Origin: Sulfitobacter geojensis
GTDB lineage: Bacteria; Pseudomonadota; Alphaproteobacteria; Rhodobacterales; Rhodobacteraceae
Reading direction: 5' to 3'
NCBI RefSeq assembly: GCF_000622325.1
Contig: NZ_JASE01000003.1
Coordinates: 62,001-126,000 of the forward strand
DNA: 64,000 nt
Part shown: piece by piece, positions 34,282-43,691 of the stretch
Numbering within the stretch: position 1 is the stretch's first letter
Layout: each line of letters starts with the position of its first letter
Made by a program: the position numbers and the translations under genes
The notes under the pieces: model-generated
Databases searched by the model: none
What the model saw: the letters and a program-made list of their open reading frames with translations, nothing else
Told to the model about the DNA's origin: nothing

Positions 34282-35310
34282 ATGAAGAAATTAATCGCAG
34301 CGGCAGCCGTGGCTGTCGCAGGTTTTGCATCCGCAGCTTTGGCCGAAGGGCTGACCGTTGGCGTCAGCTGGTCCAACTTTCAGGAAGAACGCTGGAAAAC
34401 GGACGAGGCCGCCATCAAAGGTGCGCTTGACGCCGCCGGTGCAAATTACCTTTCCGCCGATGCGCAGTCATCCTCGGCCAAGCAGCTTTCCGACGTTGAA
34501 AGCCTGATCGCCCAAGGCGTCGACGCGCTGATCATCCTTGCACAAGACAGTGCCGCCATCGGCCCCGCAATCGAAGCCGCCGCTGCCGAAGGCATTCCGG
34601 TTGTGGGCTATGACCGCCTGATCGAAGACAACCGCGCGTTTTACCTGACCTTTGACAACGTCGAAGTGGGCCGCATGCAGGCCCGCGCCGTTCTCGCCGC
34701 TGCCCCAAAAGGGCGCTATGTCATGATCAAGGGGTCGCCCACCGACCCGAACGCGGATTTCCTGCGCGGTGGCCAACAGGAAGTGCTGCAAGCGGCGATT
34801 GACGCCGGCGACATCACCATCGTGGACGAAGCCTATACCGACGGCTGGTTGCCCGCCAATGCGCAGCGCAACATGGAACAGATCCTGACAGCGAACGACA
34901 ATGGCGTTGATGCGGTTGTGGCCTCCAATGACGGCACCGCGGGTGGGGTTGTCGCAGCCCTGACGGCGCAAGGCATGGAAGGCATTCCTGTGTCCGGTCA
35001 GGACGGCGATCACGCCGCATTGAACCGCGTGGCACTGGGCACCCAAACCGTATCTGTCTGGAAAGACGCACGTGAATTGGGCAAAGCGGCTGGCGAAATC
35101 GCTGTGGCACTGGCCGAAAACGACGGCGACATGATGTCGGTTGACGGTGCTGCCGAATGGGAATCCCCCGCCGGCACCAAAATGACGGCCAAGTTCCTTG
35201 CGCCGGTGCCCGTGACCAAGGACAACCTGACAGCCGTGACCGATGCCGGTTGGATCGCACAGGACAAACTGTGCCAAGGCGTCACAGGCGGCCCTGCCCC
35301 TTGTAACTAA
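34282..35310 (+). CDS. xylF: D-xylose ABC transporter binding protein
   Basis: A 342-residue periplasmic protein with signal peptide MKKLIAAAAVAVAGFASAALA. The mature sequence shows the sugar-binding type I fold of XylF: GVSWSNFQEERWKTDEAA, LIAQGVDALIILAQD, GIPVVGYDRLIED, KGSPTDPNADF, VVASNDGTAGGVV and VSGQDGD. GGGAGGA lies just upstream of the ATG. It is the first gene of the plus-strand xyl operon. Confidence 0.95.
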   Translation: MKKLIAAAAVAVAGFASAALAEGLTVGVSWSNFQEERWKTDEAAIKGALDAAGANYLSADAQSSSAKQLSDVESLIAQGVDALIILAQDSAAIGPAIEAAAAEGIPVVGYDRLIEDNRAFYLTFDNVEVGRMQARAVLAAAPKGRYVMIKGSPTDPNADFLRGGQQEVLQAAIDAGDITIVDEAYTDGWLPANAQRNMEQILTANDNGVDAVVASNDGTAGGVVAALTAQGMEGIPVSGQDGDHAALNRVALGTQTVSVWKDARELGKAAGEIAVALAENDGDMMSVDGAAEWESPAGTKMTAKFLAPVPVTKDNLTAVTDAGWIAQDKLCQGVTGGPAPCN

Positions 35311-35451
35311 ACCTATTGCGGGGTGGCGGGTTGACCGCCGCCCCCTCTCTCTCGGGCGCGTCCCGACAAGACCCCTCAACCCTTTCACTACAGGCACCCG
35401 TCCCGGCCCTTTTGTCGCGACGCCAAACCGCACAGCTGCGAGGCACGCCCG

Positions 35452-36741
35452 ATGACCGATCAAACCACCACCAAACCGGCCCCGCGCCGCAGCCTGCTGA
35501 ACACCCTCGAAGTGGACACAAGGCTGCTTGGCATGATTGGCGCCTTTGTCCTTGTGGCGCTGGTGTTCAACATCCTGACCGAGGGTCGGTTCCTGACCCC
35601 ACGCAACATCTTTAACCTGACGATCCAAACCGCATCCGTTGCCATCATGGCCACCGGCATGGTTTTCGTCATCGTCACCCGCCATATCGATCTTTCTGTC
35701 GGCGCCGTGCTGGCGGCCTGCTCTGCCTTGATGGCGATGACACAGGTGCGTTTCCTGCCCGGTATGGGGTTCGAAATCGGCCATTGGGCCATCCCGTGGA
35801 TCGCGATTGGCGTAGGTATTATCCTTGGAGCCATGATCGGGGCCTTCAACGGCTGGCTGATCGGCTATCAAGGCATCCCCGCATTCATCGTTACCCTTGG
35901 CGGTTTCCTTGTCTGGCGCAACGTCGGCTGGTACCAGACCAGCGGCCAAACCATTGGCCCACTTGATAAGACCTTTATGACGTTCGGCGGCATCAACGGC
36001 ACCCTCGGTGGCCCGCTCAGCTGGGCGCTTGGCATCCTCGCCATCCTTGCGAGCGTTGTCCTGATCTTTCGCGCCCGCCGCACCAAAGTGGCACATGGTT
36101 TCCCCGTGAAACCAATGTGGGCCGAAGTCAGCCTTGCGGCCATCTGTACCGCCGCGATCGCAGGTTTCATTGCCATCCTGACCAACTATTCCGTGCCCGA
36201 ACGTGTCGTCGCCCGCGACCCCGCGAAATTCGGCTGCGAGGCCGCCGAAGGATGCACCCCCGTCTACGGCCTGCCCATCTCGGTCCTGTTGCTGGTCGGC
36301 ATCGCGATCATCATGACCATCATCGCCCGACGCACCCGTTTTGGCCGCTATATCTTTGCCACCGGCGGCAACCCTGACGCGGCAGAATTGTCCGGCATCA
36401 ACACCAAATTCCTGACCGTGAAAATCTTTGCCCTGATGGGAATACTCTGCGCCATCTCCGCTGTGGTCGCGTCCTCCCGTCTTGCCAATCATTCCAACGA
36501 TCTGGGCACGCTTGATGAATTGCGCGTCATCGCCGCCGCCGTCATCGGGGGTACCGCGCTTTCGGGTGGCATCGGCACGATTTACGGTGCCATCCTTGGC
36601 GCGTTGATCATGCAATCGCTGCAATCGGGCATGGCCATGGTCGGCGTGGATGCGCCCCTGCAAAATATCGTCGTCGGCGCCGTGCTGGTCTTTGCCGTCT
36701 TTATCGACATCCAATACCGCAAGCGCACAGGAGCAAAGTAA
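35452..36741 (+). CDS. xylH: D-xylose ABC transporter permease
   Basis: A 429-residue membrane protein with about ten hydrophobic segments, of the RbsC/XylH family. MIGAFVLVALVFNILTEGRFL and NLTIQTASVAIMATGMVFVIVTRHIDLSVGAV match the conserved N-terminal region, and AAAVIGGTALSGGIGTIYGAILGALIM is the C-terminal signature. An internal soluble loop with two Cys residues (KFGCEAAEGC, about residue 260) faces one side of the membrane. GAGG precedes the ATG. The stop overlaps the xylG start by one base. Confidence 0.94.
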   Translation: MTDQTTTKPAPRRSLLNTLEVDTRLLGMIGAFVLVALVFNILTEGRFLTPRNIFNLTIQTASVAIMATGMVFVIVTRHIDLSVGAVLAACSALMAMTQVRFLPGMGFEIGHWAIPWIAIGVGIILGAMIGAFNGWLIGYQGIPAFIVTLGGFLVWRNVGWYQTSGQTIGPLDKTFMTFGGINGTLGGPLSWALGILAILASVVLIFRARRTKVAHGFPVKPMWAEVSLAAICTAAIAGFIAILTNYSVPERVVARDPAKFGCEAAEGCTPVYGLPISVLLLVGIAIIMTIIARRTRFGRYIFATGGNPDAAELSGINTKFLTVKIFALMGILCAISAVVASSRLANHSNDLGTLDELRVIAAAVIGGTALSGGIGTIYGAILGALIMQSLQSGMAMVGVDAPLQNIVVGAVLVFAVFIDIQYRKRTGAK

Positions 36742-37490
36742 TGACAACGCCCCTCGTAGAAATGAAAAATGTCTCCATCGCGTTCGGTGGCGTGCAAGCC
36801 GTCGATAACGTCTCGATCAGTCTCTATCCCGGCGAAGTTGTCGGCCTTTTGGGCCATAATGGCGCAGGTAAATCGACCCTAATCAAGATGTTGTCCGGCG
36901 CTTACAAAATGGACAGCGGCGAAATCCTGATCAACGGCAAGAAAGTGTCGATCACCACCCCCCGCGACGCGCGTGACCAGAACATCGAAACGATTTATCA
37001 AACTTTGGCGCTGGCCGATAACCTTGATGCCGCGTCGAACCTGTTCTTGGGGCGCGAATTGACCACGCCGCTTGGCTTTGTCGATGATGACCGGATGGAG
37101 GCCGAGACGCGCAAAATCATGGCCCGCCTCAACCCCAACTTCAAGAAATTGAAAGAACCCGTTTCCGCGCTGTCGGGCGGGCAACGCCAATCTGTGGCCA
37201 TCGCCCGTGCGGTTTATTTCAACGCGAAAATCCTGATCATGGACGAACCCACCGCCGCCCTTGGCGTGCATGAAACTGCAATGGTCGCGGAGTTGATTCA
37301 GGAGTTGAAGAAACAGGGGCTTGGTATTTTCCTGATCAGCCATGACACCCGCGAAATGATGGACCTGTGCGACCGTGTTTCGGTGATGAAAAACGGCCAG
37401 ATGGTCGGCACCGAACGGGTCGAGGACGTGACCGAAGATGACATCCTGTCGATGATTATCCTTGGCAAAAACCCCAAGGCGGCGGCGTAA
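36741..37490 (+). CDS. xylG: D-xylose ABC transporter ATPase (single-domain)
   Basis: A 249-residue ABC ATPase. Walker A is GHNGAGKSTLIK, the signature ALSGGQRQSVAIARA and Walker B ILIMDEPTAALG, with the switch His in LISHDTREMM. Unlike the roughly 500-residue tandem XylG of enteric bacteria it has one nucleotide-binding domain, the form common in alphaproteobacterial sugar transporters, so a homodimer is expected. It overlaps xylH and xylB by one base each. Confidence 0.92.
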   Translation: MTTPLVEMKNVSIAFGGVQAVDNVSISLYPGEVVGLLGHNGAGKSTLIKMLSGAYKMDSGEILINGKKVSITTPRDARDQNIETIYQTLALADNLDAASNLFLGRELTTPLGFVDDDRMEAETRKIMARLNPNFKKLKEPVSALSGGQRQSVAIARAVYFNAKILIMDEPTAALGVHETAMVAELIQELKKQGLGIFLISHDTREMMDLCDRVSVMKNGQMVGTERVEDVTEDDILSMIILGKNPKAAA

Positions 37491-38923
37491 TGTTTATTGG
37501 TCTCGACCTTGGCACAAGCTCGCTCAAGGCGATCCTGATCGATGATGCGCAAACCGTTCTGGCCGAACATACCGTCCCGCTAACAGTACAGCGCCCCCAT
37601 GACGGATGGTCCGAACAGGACCCCACCAGTTGGTTCAATGCCGCGGAACAAGCACTGGCTGCACTGGCTTCGCGGGCGGATTGCAGCAGCGTGAAAGGTG
37701 TCGGACTTTCTGGCCATATGCATGGCGCGACCCTGTTTGACGCCAATGATAAACCGCTGCGCCCCTGCATGCTGTGGAACGACACGCGCAGCCATGTCGA
37801 AGCGGGTGAAATAGATGCAAACCCGCTGTTTAGAGCCACAACAGGCAATATCGTCTTCCCCGGTTTCACCGCACCCAAGGTTGAATGGGTTCGACGGAAC
37901 GAACCCGCAGTCTTTGACAGGATTGCAAAAATCCTGCTGCCCAAGGATGCGCTGCGCCTGTTCCTGACGGGGGAGCATTTTTCTGAAATGTCGGATGCTG
38001 CGGGCACCGCCTGGCTTGATACCGCCGCGCGCGATTGGTCCGATCCACTGCTCAGCGCCTGCAATCTTAATCGCAGTCAAATGCCCCACCTTGTCGAAGG
38101 GTCCGCGCCATCCGGCACGCTGCGCCCCGACCTTGCCGCCATCCTTGGCGCACAGAACGTGATCGTTGCAGGGGGCGCTGGTGACAATGCTGCCGCCGCC
38201 ATCGGTGCCGGCGTGATCAAGGACGGCACCGCCTTCCTGTCGCTGGGCACATCCGGTGTATTGTTTGCCGCGAATGACGCCTACCGGCCCGATCCCGCCA
38301 GCGCGGTGCATAGTTTTTGCCACGCTGTACCCGACACATGGCATCAGATGGGCGTAATCCTTGCCGCCACGGACGCATTGGAATGGCTGTCGCGTCTGAC
38401 CGGCCAATCCGCGCAGGTTCTGACCCAGGATCTTGGGTCCCTAAAACCTCCGTCGCAGACCCTGTTTCTCCCCTACCTCGGGGGCGAACGGACCCCGCAT
38501 AACAACGCGCAGATCAGGGGCCAGTTTCTGCATCTCGACCACGCAACCGATACGCAGGCCGCCACGCGCGCCGTGCTTGAGGGGGTCGCCTTTGCCTTCG
38601 CCGATTGCCGTGACGCTTTGGCAAGCACCGGTACCCGTATCCAAAGCGCGCTGGCTTTGGGCGGCGGGGCAAGATCAGAATACTGGTTGCAGGTCCTTGC
38701 CACTGCGCTGGATTTTCCGCTGCACCTGCCCAAGGGCGGTGAATTCGGCGCCGCAATGGGGGCTGCGCGTCTTGGGATGATGGCCGCCACCGGTGCCGAC
38801 CAAAGCATTGCAACACCTCCCGAAATCGCCCGCGGCTTCGAGCCGGATAAGGCTCTAACACAGGCATTTTCCGACGGTCACGGTCGTTATCGCGCCGCCT
38901 ATCAAACACTCAAAAACCTCTGA
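37490..38923 (+). CDS. xylB: Xylulokinase
   Basis: A 477-residue FGGY-family kinase phosphorylating D-xylulose with ATP. The N-terminal [18 protein letters not shown] is the ATP-binding phosphate-1 loop. [12 protein letters not shown] and [12 protein letters not shown] are substrate-site motifs of XylB, and LGTSGVLFA and [13 protein letters not shown] (FGGY signature 2 region) follow. [13 protein letters not shown] and [12 protein letters not shown] complete the family pattern. It overlaps xylG by one base and precedes xylA by 22 bp. Confidence 0.95.
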   Translation: MFIGLDLGTSSLKAILIDDAQTVLAEHTVPLTVQRPHDGWSEQDPTSWFNAAEQALAALASRADCSSVKGVGLSGHMHGATLFDANDKPLRPCMLWNDTRSHVEAGEIDANPLFRATTGNIVFPGFTAPKVEWVRRNEPAVFDRIAKILLPKDALRLFLTGEHFSEMSDAAGTAWLDTAARDWSDPLLSACNLNRSQMPHLVEGSAPSGTLRPDLAAILGAQNVIVAGGAGDNAAAAIGAGVIKDGTAFLSLGTSGVLFAANDAYRPDPASAVHSFCHAVPDTWHQMGVILAATDALEWLSRLTGQSAQVLTQDLGSLKPPSQTLFLPYLGGERTPHNNAQIRGQFLHLDHATDTQAATRAVLEGVAFAFADCRDALASTGTRIQSALALGGGARSEYWLQVLATALDFPLHLPKGGEFGAAMGAARLGMMAATGADQSIATPPEIARGFEPDKALTQAFSDGHGRYRAAYQTLKNL

Positions 38924-38945
38924 CTTACCCCAAGGAACCACCCCC

Positions 38946-40241
38946 ATGAGCCGCTTTTTCCAAGACCTGACACCGCTCAGCTATGCCCCCGAGTCCGACG
39001 GGCTTGCCTTTCGCCACTACAACCCCGACGAAGTGGTGATGGGCAAACGTATGGAGGATCACCTGCGTTTTGCGGTCGCCTATTGGCACAGCTTTGCATG
39101 GCCCGGTGGCGATCCCTTTGGCGGACAGACATTTGAACGGCCGTGGTTTGGCGAAACCATGGAGGACGCCAAACTGAAAGCGGACATTGCCTTCGAGATG
39201 TTCGATATCCTCAACGTGCCGTTCTTTTGCTTTCACGACGCCGATATCCGGCCCGAAGGGGCCAGCTTTGCCGAAAGCGAACGCAACTTTAAGGAAATCA
39301 CCGACATCTTTGCCGAAAAGATGGAAACCCGCAAAACCCGCCTGCTTTGGGGCACCGCCAATCTGTTTTCCAACCGCCGCTTCATGGCCGGTGCTGCGTC
39401 AAATCCCGATCCCGATGTCTTTGCGTGGTCCGCGGCCACGGTAAAGCTTTGCATGGATGCGACACACGCCTTGAACGGTGAAAACTATGTGCTTTGGGGC
39501 GGACGCGAGGGGTATGAAACTCTGCTGAACACCGACTTGCGGCAGGAAACCGAACACATGGGCCGGTTTCTGTCGAAGGTGGTCGAGTACAAACACAAGA
39601 TCGGGTTCAAGGGTGCGATCCTGCTCGAACCCAAACCGCAAGAGCCGACCAAACATCAGTATGACTACGACGTGGCCACGGTTTACGGTTTCCTTAAACG
39701 GTTCGGGCTGGAAAACGAAGTGCAGGTCAACATCGAACAGGGCCACGCCATTCTGGCCGGCCACAGCTTTGAACATGAAATCGCGACGGCCAATGCCTTG
39801 GGCATTTTCGGGTCGATTGATATGAACCGCAATGACTATCAATCCGGCTGGGACACCGACCAGTTCCCCAACAATGTGCCCGAGGTCGCGCTTGCCTATT
39901 ATGAAATCCTGAAAGGCGGCGGGCTGACCAAAGGGGGCACGAATTTCGATGCCAAGCTGCGGCGCCAATCGCTGGATGCCGAAGACCTGATTGCCGCACA
40001 TGCGGGGGCGATGGATGTCTGCGCCCGTGGCTTTAAAGCCGCCGCAGCGATGCTGGAAGACGGCGCGTTGGAAACCGCCAAACAACAGCGTTATGCGGGG
40101 TGGCAGACGCCGCAAGCCGCAGCCATGCTGGATATGGACCTGTCAGGAATTGCCGGTCTGGTCGATCCCGACAGCGCAGGGCCGCAACCCCGTTCGGGAC
40201 GTCAGGAAATTCTGGAAAATATCGTAAACCGCTTTGTCTAG
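38946..40241 (+). CDS. xylA: Xylose isomerase
   Basis: A 431-residue TIM-barrel isomerase converting D-xylose to D-xylulose. [12 protein letters not shown] includes the catalytic His-Asp pair, and [12 protein letters not shown] and [18 protein letters not shown] contain the metal-binding Glu and Lys residues. [17 protein letters not shown] and [19 protein letters not shown] supply the remaining metal ligands. Length is normal for the larger class II enzymes. It ends the xyl operon. Confidence 0.96.
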   Translation: MSRFFQDLTPLSYAPESDGLAFRHYNPDEVVMGKRMEDHLRFAVAYWHSFAWPGGDPFGGQTFERPWFGETMEDAKLKADIAFEMFDILNVPFFCFHDADIRPEGASFAESERNFKEITDIFAEKMETRKTRLLWGTANLFSNRRFMAGAASNPDPDVFAWSAATVKLCMDATHALNGENYVLWGGREGYETLLNTDLRQETEHMGRFLSKVVEYKHKIGFKGAILLEPKPQEPTKHQYDYDVATVYGFLKRFGLENEVQVNIEQGHAILAGHSFEHEIATANALGIFGSIDMNRNDYQSGWDTDQFPNNVPEVALAYYEILKGGGLTKGGTNFDAKLRRQSLDAEDLIAAHAGAMDVCARGFKAAAAMLEDGALETAKQQRYAGWQTPQAAAMLDMDLSGIAGLVDPDSAGPQPRSGRQEILENIVNRFV

Positions 40242-40248
40242 GTGCACA

Positions 40249-40276
40249 GGGCGGGAGCCGCTATTTGCACCCGCCC
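40249..40276. terminator. Hairpin between convergent xylA and caspase genes
   Basis: GGGCGGG at 40249-40255 pairs with CCCGCCC at 40270-40276 around a 14-base loop. It lies just after the xylA stop and overlaps the last codons of the convergent caspase-like gene. No T-run follows, so termination would be weak or factor-dependent. Confidence 0.4.
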
Positions 40277-41736
40277 GACGCCCAAGCCCGTAAATTCAAT
40301 TTGAACCCGCCCCCGTAGGGATGCTGTTTTGACACGGCTTCATCGTCACCGGCGTTCACGTAAGTGGTCCCTTGGGTGCAAAGCGCCTCTTTGGTCCACT
40401 GATGGCAATTGGAACAGTTCTGTTCTTTCCACAACTCCTCTGGCAGCCCTTCGATCGGGGAAAACAACGGCGAACCGGTGACCAATTCCTCGATGCTTTT
40501 GCCCATGATCGCCGGATCACCGCTGGTGAATGGCATCAGGAACGTCAATTCCGGCCCCATCGGTGCAGCCGGCGCGCGGGACGCAACAGACGCAACAACA
40601 GTCGGTTCCTCTGTTTCATCTTGCGCCGTGGCACGTTCGGCCTTCTCGGCCAGAATCTTCAACTCAAAAGCGGCGAATTCGGCATAGATGCCTTCGGGAA
40701 AGGCGGCCAGATAGGCCTCGTAATCTGCGACACTGCCGGAGCTTTGGGCGATGCCGATCAACCGCTCCTGTTCGGCGGTGGTATCAACAGGCTCTGCCGC
40801 CGGGGTGCGTTCGGCATCAACGATACGATCCAGCAAGGCCCGCGCTTCGTCGATATATTTGCTGTTGGGATAGCCGCGCATGAACAGGACAACCGGCACC
40901 GGATCGGTGCTGTTTTGAACCGACGCCCACAGCTGTTCTTCGGCTTGCTCTTCCGCACTTAACGGTACACCAGCGGTGAAAAAGAAATCATTGGTCAAGG
41001 ACGAACTGTCCCACGGTGTCTGTTGCCCGCCGGTCTGTTCGATCACTTCCACACGGACATTTTTAAACATCTGTTCAATCGGCAGACCGGCAACCGGAAT
41101 CTGATCCGCAAGCGCCAATGTGAACGGACTGTTACCGCCGACCCCGTCCAATGCCACCGCGCCCGGCGCTGTTGAATAGGCCAAAAACGTCCCTGTTGGT
41201 GATTTCATTTCCGCCAGACCATTGTCGTTCAGTTCAGGAATGTCATCAAACGGGTTGTTCCGGCAGGCGTCCAGAATAACGATGTTGGTCTTGTTCTTGG
41301 CCGAAAACATTTGCCGCAACACCGCCTGCGCAGGCACCGCGACAAGGCTTAGGTCCGCAGCGTTAATCAGGCTGGCATCAGTGGGCAACAGATAGTTCGA
41401 CCCGAAAGATTGCACCGCATGTCCGGCGTAATAAAACAGCCCTGTCGCGTCCTTGCCGCCTTTGCGCAGGTCGCGGCCGAACTGCGCAATCGCACGGTTC
41501 ATCGTCACCTGATTGGCATCGGGCAACAAGGTCACAACAAATCCGCGCGCCTCCAGCGTCTGCGCCATCAATTCGGCATCCGACACTGGATTGTCCAGCG
41601 GCGTGACGGAACTATAGCCACCGTTGCCCACAATCAGCGCAATGCGCGGCGCGTCGGATTGTGCCGCCGCAATACCCGCCATCCCCCATACCAATAGGGT
41701 GATCAACACAGCCATCCGGCCAATCGTTACTCTCAC
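40261..41736 (-). CDS. Secreted caspase-fold (C14-like) protein with C-terminal CXXCH
   Basis: A 491-residue protein with a signal peptide (about 1-25, ending AAAQS). The caspase-like domain (about 30-250) begins RIALIVGNGGYSSVTPLDNPVSDA and carries the catalytic dyad His106 (FYYAGHAV) and Cys158 (VILDACRNNPF). A helical middle region includes YEAYLAAFPEGIYAEFA, a tetratricopeptide-like unit. The C-terminal 60 residues contain CSNCH (441-445) plus Cys453 and Cys490. CXXCH in an exported protein could bind heme c; disulfides are the alternative. It follows the YceI-OmpA gene by 18 bp and is probably co-transcribed. Substrate unknown. Confidence 0.88.
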   Translation of the reverse strand: MRVTIGRMAVLITLLVWGMAGIAAAQSDAPRIALIVGNGGYSSVTPLDNPVSDAELMAQTLEARGFVVTLLPDANQVTMNRAIAQFGRDLRKGGKDATGLFYYAGHAVQSFGSNYLLPTDASLINAADLSLVAVPAQAVLRQMFSAKNKTNIVILDACRNNPFDDIPELNDNGLAEMKSPTGTFLAYSTAPGAVALDGVGGNSPFTLALADQIPVAGLPIEQMFKNVRVEVIEQTGGQQTPWDSSSLTNDFFFTAGVPLSAEEQAEEQLWASVQNSTDPVPVVLFMRGYPNSKYIDEARALLDRIVDAERTPAAEPVDTTAEQERLIGIAQSSGSVADYEAYLAAFPEGIYAEFAAFELKILAEKAERATAQDETEEPTVVASVASRAPAAPMGPELTFLMPFTSGDPAIMGKSIEELVTGSPLFSPIEGLPEELWKEQNCSNCHQWTKEALCTQGTTYVNAGDDEAVSKQHPYGGGFKLNLRAWASGGCK

Positions 41737-41754
41737 GTCACAGGCCCTTTTATC

Positions 41755-42828
41755 TTAGTTGCTCAGCACTTTGAATTCGATCCGACGGTTCGCCCAACGG
41801 CCCTTGGCCGTGTCGTTCGTCGCGATCGGACTGCTTTCGCCATAGCCCTTGCTGACCAGCACATTCGGATCAAGATCACGCGAGGCCAAATACTGTTTGA
41901 CTGACGCCGCGCGGCGTTCCGACAGACGCTGGTTTGTGGCATCACTGCCAACCGAATCCGTATGCCCGCCCACTTCGATCACCATATTGGGGCAGCGGGC
42001 GATGATACCGGCAAGGCTGTTGAGCAATGGTTCGCTTTTGGCGTCATGACGCGCACTGCCGGAAGGGAAATAGATGTTGCCCGTGCGCGACAGAATTTCG
42101 AAACGACCCTTGCACGCCTCGCGATCAAAGTCGCCTTCAACCTCAAGCGCCACCGACTCGGGCTTTTGCGTGACCACCGGTGCGACGGCTGCCGTTGTGC
42201 TGTTGCGGGCAAACACGAAATCGAACGATACCGTTGCGGAAGGCACAATCGTCACGCTTGCGGCATCCTGCAGTTTTTCCAATCCTTCTGTCAGGTTGAA
42301 ATCGTCGACACTGATCGAAACCGGCGTTGTGCTGGCCACCGACACAAGATCCTGGCTCAACAATGTAACGGCAACGTTTGCATCAAAGGTTTTGCTCACC
42401 CCGTGCAAATCCATCGTATAGGTGACCGGCACAGTCTTGCGCCGCACGGTGGCAAGATCATTCAACACGGCCGCATCAATCTGGGTGGTGATGGTTGCGC
42501 TGGGGAATTTGAACGTTTCGAAAAACAAAAACCGCATGCGGACGTTACGCAGATCAACCTTCGTATCAACGGAATCAAGCAGGACCCGTACCTCGGTTGC
42601 GCCATCCGCAGCGATCGTCCCTTCCAGCGTGGCAAAACTGCTGGATTCGACGACAGTCTGCTTTTTGACAGACTGGAAATTCAACGCAGACATCTCTGGT
42701 TGCAAGGTCCAGCCGCCGGCGAACGGGTTCTGCTGTGCCTGTGCCGCTTGGCCAAATGCCGAAACCATCAAAACCGCAGCAAGCAAAACAGCACTTAGCG
42801 TCGAAGGTAAACTTCTCAAATAAATCAT
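41755..42828 (-). CDS. YceI-like/OmpA fusion protein
   Basis: A 357-residue exported protein. The ATG at 42828 is used because GGAG lies 6 nt upstream; an in-frame ATG 11 codons earlier lacks one. After the signal peptide, residues about 35-205 resemble the YceI lipocalin-like domain (GGWTLQPEMSALNFQSVKK; RFLFFETFKFPSATITTQID). The C-terminal 120 residues are an OmpA-like peptidoglycan-binding domain: IYFPSGSARHD, VIEVGGHTDSVGSDATNQRL with the diaminopimelate-binding Asp, and KGRWANRRIEFKV with the Arg. It is likely anchored to the cell wall in the periplasm, coupled to the caspase-like protein. Confidence 0.85.
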   Translation of the reverse strand: MIYLRSLPSTLSAVLLAAVLMVSAFGQAAQAQQNPFAGGWTLQPEMSALNFQSVKKQTVVESSSFATLEGTIAADGATEVRVLLDSVDTKVDLRNVRMRFLFFETFKFPSATITTQIDAAVLNDLATVRRKTVPVTYTMDLHGVSKTFDANVAVTLLSQDLVSVASTTPVSISVDDFNLTEGLEKLQDAASVTIVPSATVSFDFVFARNSTTAAVAPVVTQKPESVALEVEGDFDREACKGRFEILSRTGNIYFPSGSARHDAKSEPLLNSLAGIIARCPNMVIEVGGHTDSVGSDATNQRLSERRAASVKQYLASRDLDPNVLVSKGYGESSPIATNDTAKGRWANRRIEFKVLSN

Positions 42829-42923
42829 TATATTCTCCAGTATGCTCGATAATCCGGGCATGGTCGTTTCTGCTTAAATCACCCACATTCTTACACGACA
42901 CCGGCTTTCGGGCCACCGGTTTT

Positions 42924-43646
42924 TTACCGCTGCGCTTTGTCGGCGGTGTCGCCTGCCACAAATCGTTCCGCCCGTTGCAAGTCGTCCGGCGTCGTAATTT
43001 TGAAATTTGCCGGATCGCCGTGCACGATTTTCACCTGCGTTCCCATGGCACGCACGATTTCCACGTCATCCGCGGCATCCCCCTGATAAGCCAAGTGGGC
43101 CGCACGCAGGACATCAAACCGAAACCCCTGCGGCGTTTGGGCCCGCCACAAACCATCCCGCGCAACAGGGGATGTCGCACGATCACCTTCGGCACGCCAC
43201 AATGCATCAACAACCGGCAAAGCCGCAAAAGCCGCGTCAGATTGTACAAGTGCTGCCATGACATCACGCACGATACGCTGTGTCACAAAGGCCCGCGCAC
43301 CGTCGTGCACCAATACAGTGTCCGGCTTGTGACCGGCCAAGGCCGTCAGCCCGTTCAATACCGACTCCACCCGTGTCTCACCGCCAAAGCTTGCGGGCAA
43401 AAGGCGGCTGTCGTTCAACCCTTCGATCGCCTGTGCATAGGCTTGCTGATCATCCCTGTGGATCACCGTTTGAATGCACGACACCTCGGGAAGGTCCAGA
43501 AACGTATCCAGACACCGGCGAAAGGCGCAAATCCCCGAGATAGGCAAATACTGCTTGGGCACGTCAGACCCGAACCGGCGACCACGGCCCGCAGCCACGA
43601 CCAAAATCGCAGTGACTTTTTTAGGCTGTACCGGTGAATCGCTCAT
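42924..43646 (-). CDS. ispD: 2-C-methyl-D-erythritol 4-phosphate cytidylyltransferase
   Basis: A 240-residue nucleotidyltransferase of the non-mevalonate isoprenoid pathway, joining CTP and MEP. VVAAGRGRRFGSDVPKQYLP is the CTP-binding loop, GGETRVESVLNGL the second conserved block, VLVHDGARAFV the HDaARP-like motif (Gly for Ala, Ala for Pro), RAQTPQGF the TQTPQ motif, and PANFKITTPDDL the C-terminal substrate site. It stands alone, without the fused IspF domain frequent in this group. Other cytidylyltransferases of this fold remain possible. Confidence 0.83.
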   Translation of the reverse strand: MSDSPVQPKKVTAILVVAAGRGRRFGSDVPKQYLPISGICAFRRCLDTFLDLPEVSCIQTVIHRDDQQAYAQAIEGLNDSRLLPASFGGETRVESVLNGLTALAGHKPDTVLVHDGARAFVTQRIVRDVMAALVQSDAAFAALPVVDALWRAEGDRATSPVARDGLWRAQTPQGFRFDVLRAAHLAYQGDAADDVEIVRAMGTQVKIVHGDPANFKITTPDDLQRAERFVAGDTADKAQR

Positions 43647-43691
43647 ATCACCGGCACCCTACAGTTTTTCAAGGATCGTTAAAGCCGCGCT

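Noticed and set aside
34468..36747. A 759-codon open frame antisense to xylF and xylH
   Set aside because: Its sequence is low-complexity (Gly, Asp, His-rich) and shows no domain. The plus-strand genes are certain. It is a by-product of GC-rich codon use.
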